Below are positions 50,383-51,780 of a DNA stretch of 51,780 nt, one piece after another (the stretch's first letter is position 1; each line of letters opens with the position of its first letter). This stretch comes from Candidatus Fermentibacteraceae bacterium. Its GTDB lineage: Bacteria > Fermentibacterota > Fermentibacteria > Fermentibacterales > JCC-6. The stretch covers positions 1-51,780 of the forward strand of contig JAFGPK010000070.1 in the NCBI GenBank assembly GCA_016936235.1. The letters run 5' to 3'. The notes below the pieces were generated by a model. The model did no database searches. It was not told the DNA's origin and was given only the letters and a program-made list of their open reading frames with translations. The position numbers and the translations under genes were made by a program.

Positions 50383-51579
50383 ATGGATAGAGGAGTCAAA
50401 GCGGCGCTGATACTTGCCATTGCCGCCTTTTTTGCAGCATCCTGCGGCGGTGAGGGCGGACAGCCTGCTATTGGGGCGGATACGACCTCAGTAACTGGAA
50501 CCTCACCCTTCGAAGCGGCTGACAGCGCGGCCCAGGCTGTAATTGCGTGCAGTTACGGCTTCAGGCTCTACGGCACCGGCTCCTTCGCAGTGGAACCAGC
50601 CATGGTGGGGCAGTTCTCGGGCTTTCTCACCGGGAGTTCCGAGTACCCCCTGATCAGGGTCGAGATGGGTAATGACTCCACCCCCGAGGACGGCATCGAC
50701 CCCGAGCCGTCCCTCATTCTGATCTCAGCCGAAGACTCCGCCTACGCATACAACATCTACGATAACATCCTTGAGAAGGGAGCCCTGGAAGAGGGGGGAA
50801 ACGACCTCCTCAGGCCCGTGGCCTACGCCATCATGAACGAGTTCTTCATCGACGGACCCTTCTCAGACGAGATAGGTGCCGACACGGTCTCCTTACAGGG
50901 TACGGAATCGATCGCCGGGATCGATTGTGAGAAATGGCTGGTCACTTATTCCGGAGGCTCCATGGCGGAATGGGCACTGGGAGTCGAGGACCACCTTCCA
51001 AGGAGGGTGGAGAGGTTGATGACCGACAGGGAAGGTTCGCCGGCATCCATAGTATTGGAGCTGAATGATCTGGAAGTCCTTGACGGAATGGATGCTGCTG
51101 TATTCACGCCGGATTTTCCAGGGGACGCTGAATTGATAATCTACAGCGCCTTCCTGACCATCGGTGTCCAGGCCCCGGAATGGACACTGACCGACAGGGA
51201 AGGCTCCATCGTCACCCTGGCCGACCAGAGGGGCAAAATCGTGATACTGGACTTCTGGGCAACCTGGTGCGGTCCGTGTGCAGCGGTCATGCCGGCGATC
51301 CAGCATGTGCACGAGACCTGGCCGGAAGAGGATGTGGCAGTCTACGGCGTGAACGTATGGGAGACCGGAGACCCGGCATCCTTCATGGACGAGAATGGCT
51401 ATACATACGGGCTTCTCCTTAACGGCGACGCCGTGGCCGATGATTACAAGGTATCCGGAATACCCACCATGTACGTGGTAGACCAGCAGGGAAGGATAGC
51501 CTTCGCTGAAGTCGGGGCCAACCCCGATATAGCAGATCTACTGACTGGAGTGGTGGACAGCCTCATCTCAGCTCAGTAG
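50383..51579 (+). CDS. Lipoprotein with C-terminal TlpA/ResA-type thioredoxin domain
   Basis: A 398-residue lipoprotein. ATG 50383 follows GAGAGG by six bases; an earlier in-frame ATG at 50338 only adds a non-signal stretch. The signal ends in FFAASCGG. Residues ~30-255 form a LolA/DUF2092-like lipoprotein-binding type domain, including LQGTESIAGIDCEKWLVTYS. From ~265 a redoxin follows: VQAPEWTLTDREGSIVTLAD, FWATWCGPCAAVMPAIQHVH with the active site W295-C-G-P-C299, and GIPTMYVVDQQG with the cis-proline. It probably reduces or oxidises disulfides at the envelope. Coupling of a LolA-like domain to TlpA is a recurring arrangement in environmental bacteria. Confidence 0.88.
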   Translation: MDRGVKAALILAIAAFFAASCGGEGGQPAIGADTTSVTGTSPFEAADSAAQAVIACSYGFRLYGTGSFAVEPAMVGQFSGFLTGSSEYPLIRVEMGNDSTPEDGIDPEPSLILISAEDSAYAYNIYDNILEKGALEEGGNDLLRPVAYAIMNEFFIDGPFSDEIGADTVSLQGTESIAGIDCEKWLVTYSGGSMAEWALGVEDHLPRRVERLMTDREGSPASIVLELNDLEVLDGMDAAVFTPDFPGDAELIIYSAFLTIGVQAPEWTLTDREGSIVTLADQRGKIVILDFWATWCGPCAAVMPAIQHVHETWPEEDVAVYGVNVWETGDPASFMDENGYTYGLLLNGDAVADDYKVSGIPTMYVVDQQGRIAFAEVGANPDIADLLTGVVDSLISAQ

Positions 51580-51719
51580 TAACAGGGAAGCCTTCAAACC
51601 CGTCTCCGTACGTGATGATCCCCCTCACGGCGGCCCTGCCGACATCTTTTTCTGTCCGCGTCCTTCGCTTGTTATATTGAACGGTGGAACATGAACTGGT
51701 GGAGAGGGGTCTCGCAATC
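51580..51719. other. Intergenic region with possible terminator and promoter
   Basis: Between the TlpA-type gene and the next start are CGTGA/TCACG and CGGC/GCCG arms (about 51611-51644) followed by CTTTTTC, which could form a weak terminator. TATATT (51673-51678) is a -10-like hexamer, and GAGGGG (51703-51708) may be the ribosome site for the partial gene at 51720. Confidence 0.35.
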
Positions 51720-51780
51720 ATGCACTGCCCGGCTGTGGACAGCGTATTCCTCAGGGCGAACGGCAGCTTCGTATGCTGGG
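51720..51780 (+). CDS. Start of a truncated gene, possibly radical SAM/SPASM-like
   Basis: Only about 20 residues are visible. They read MHCPAVDSVFLRANGSFVCW. The 'CP.........G....CW' spacing is like the opening of radical SAM proteins with an early cysteine pair (SPASM/Elp3-like forms). GAGAGGGG lies about ten bases before the ATG. The call is tentative because the remainder lies beyond the window. Confidence 0.35.
   Translation, partial: MHCPAVDSVFLRANGSFVCW

Overview
This window looks like a chromosomal segment of a diderm (Gram-negative type) bacterium. It carries LolA, BamD-like, SurA/PpiC-like and YajC proteins, many lipoprotein signal peptides, a type IV pilin and PilT. The DNA is GC-rich, yet arginine is written largely with AGG and isoleucine often with ATA. 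Genes are packed with ATGA/TGATG overlaps and many GTG/TTG starts. I see no rRNA, tRNA, CRISPR array or insertion sequence. Gene content would fit an FCB-type or candidate-phylum lineage (Fermentibacterota-like is my guess), but nothing here proves that.

Layout. (1) 1-1798, minus: an edge-truncated GT-C-like membrane protein behind a secreted protein built of three repeats. (2) 2094-7823, plus: a type IV pilin-like protein, a polytopic membrane protein, an ArnC-like glycosyltransferase, WecD-like and WecE-like enzymes for a dTDP-4-amino sugar, and a methyltransferase. (3) 11247-7848, minus, convergent with (2): WbpB/WlbA-like oxidase, WbpD/WlbB-like acetyltransferase, a polyprenyl-phosphate type glycosyltransferase and a UPF0104 membrane protein. 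Together (2) and (3) form a surface-glycan or pilin-glycan locus. (4) 11446-13529: obg-dprA, convergent with aroK. (5) 14252-17641: an HU protein fused to a CBM48/AMPK-type glycogen-binding-like domain, coupled to ftsK and a lipoprotein. (6) 17750-28480: lolA-rimO, then a hypothetical protein, a TPR lipoprotein, bamD, nadD, pilT, nfeD, slipin, dapA, dapB, MEMO1, AMMECR1 and a repeat-tailed lipoprotein, closed by a strong hairpin. (7) tyrS (minus), divergent from upp. (8) 29883-45751: upp, a BioD/DRTGG protein, an M23 peptidase, mfd, four consecutive periplasmic chaperone/PPIase-type proteins, an S4 protein, ftsEX, yajC, def, fmt and a DUF116 protein. (9) pepF and a FlK-like thioesterase (minus). 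(10) 48122-51780: a lipoprotein gene with an in-frame UGA, a class V aminotransferase, a TlpA-type lipoprotein and the start of another gene.

Most genes are housekeeping or envelope-biogenesis functions. The points most worth following are the HU-CBM48 fusion coupled to ftsK, the in-frame UGA at 48521, the paired amino-sugar operons beside a pilin gene, the four-gene SurA-like series, the triple-repeat secreted protein, possible non-canonical starts (ATT/ATC and CTG), and symmetric elements upstream of upp and between aroK and the HU gene.
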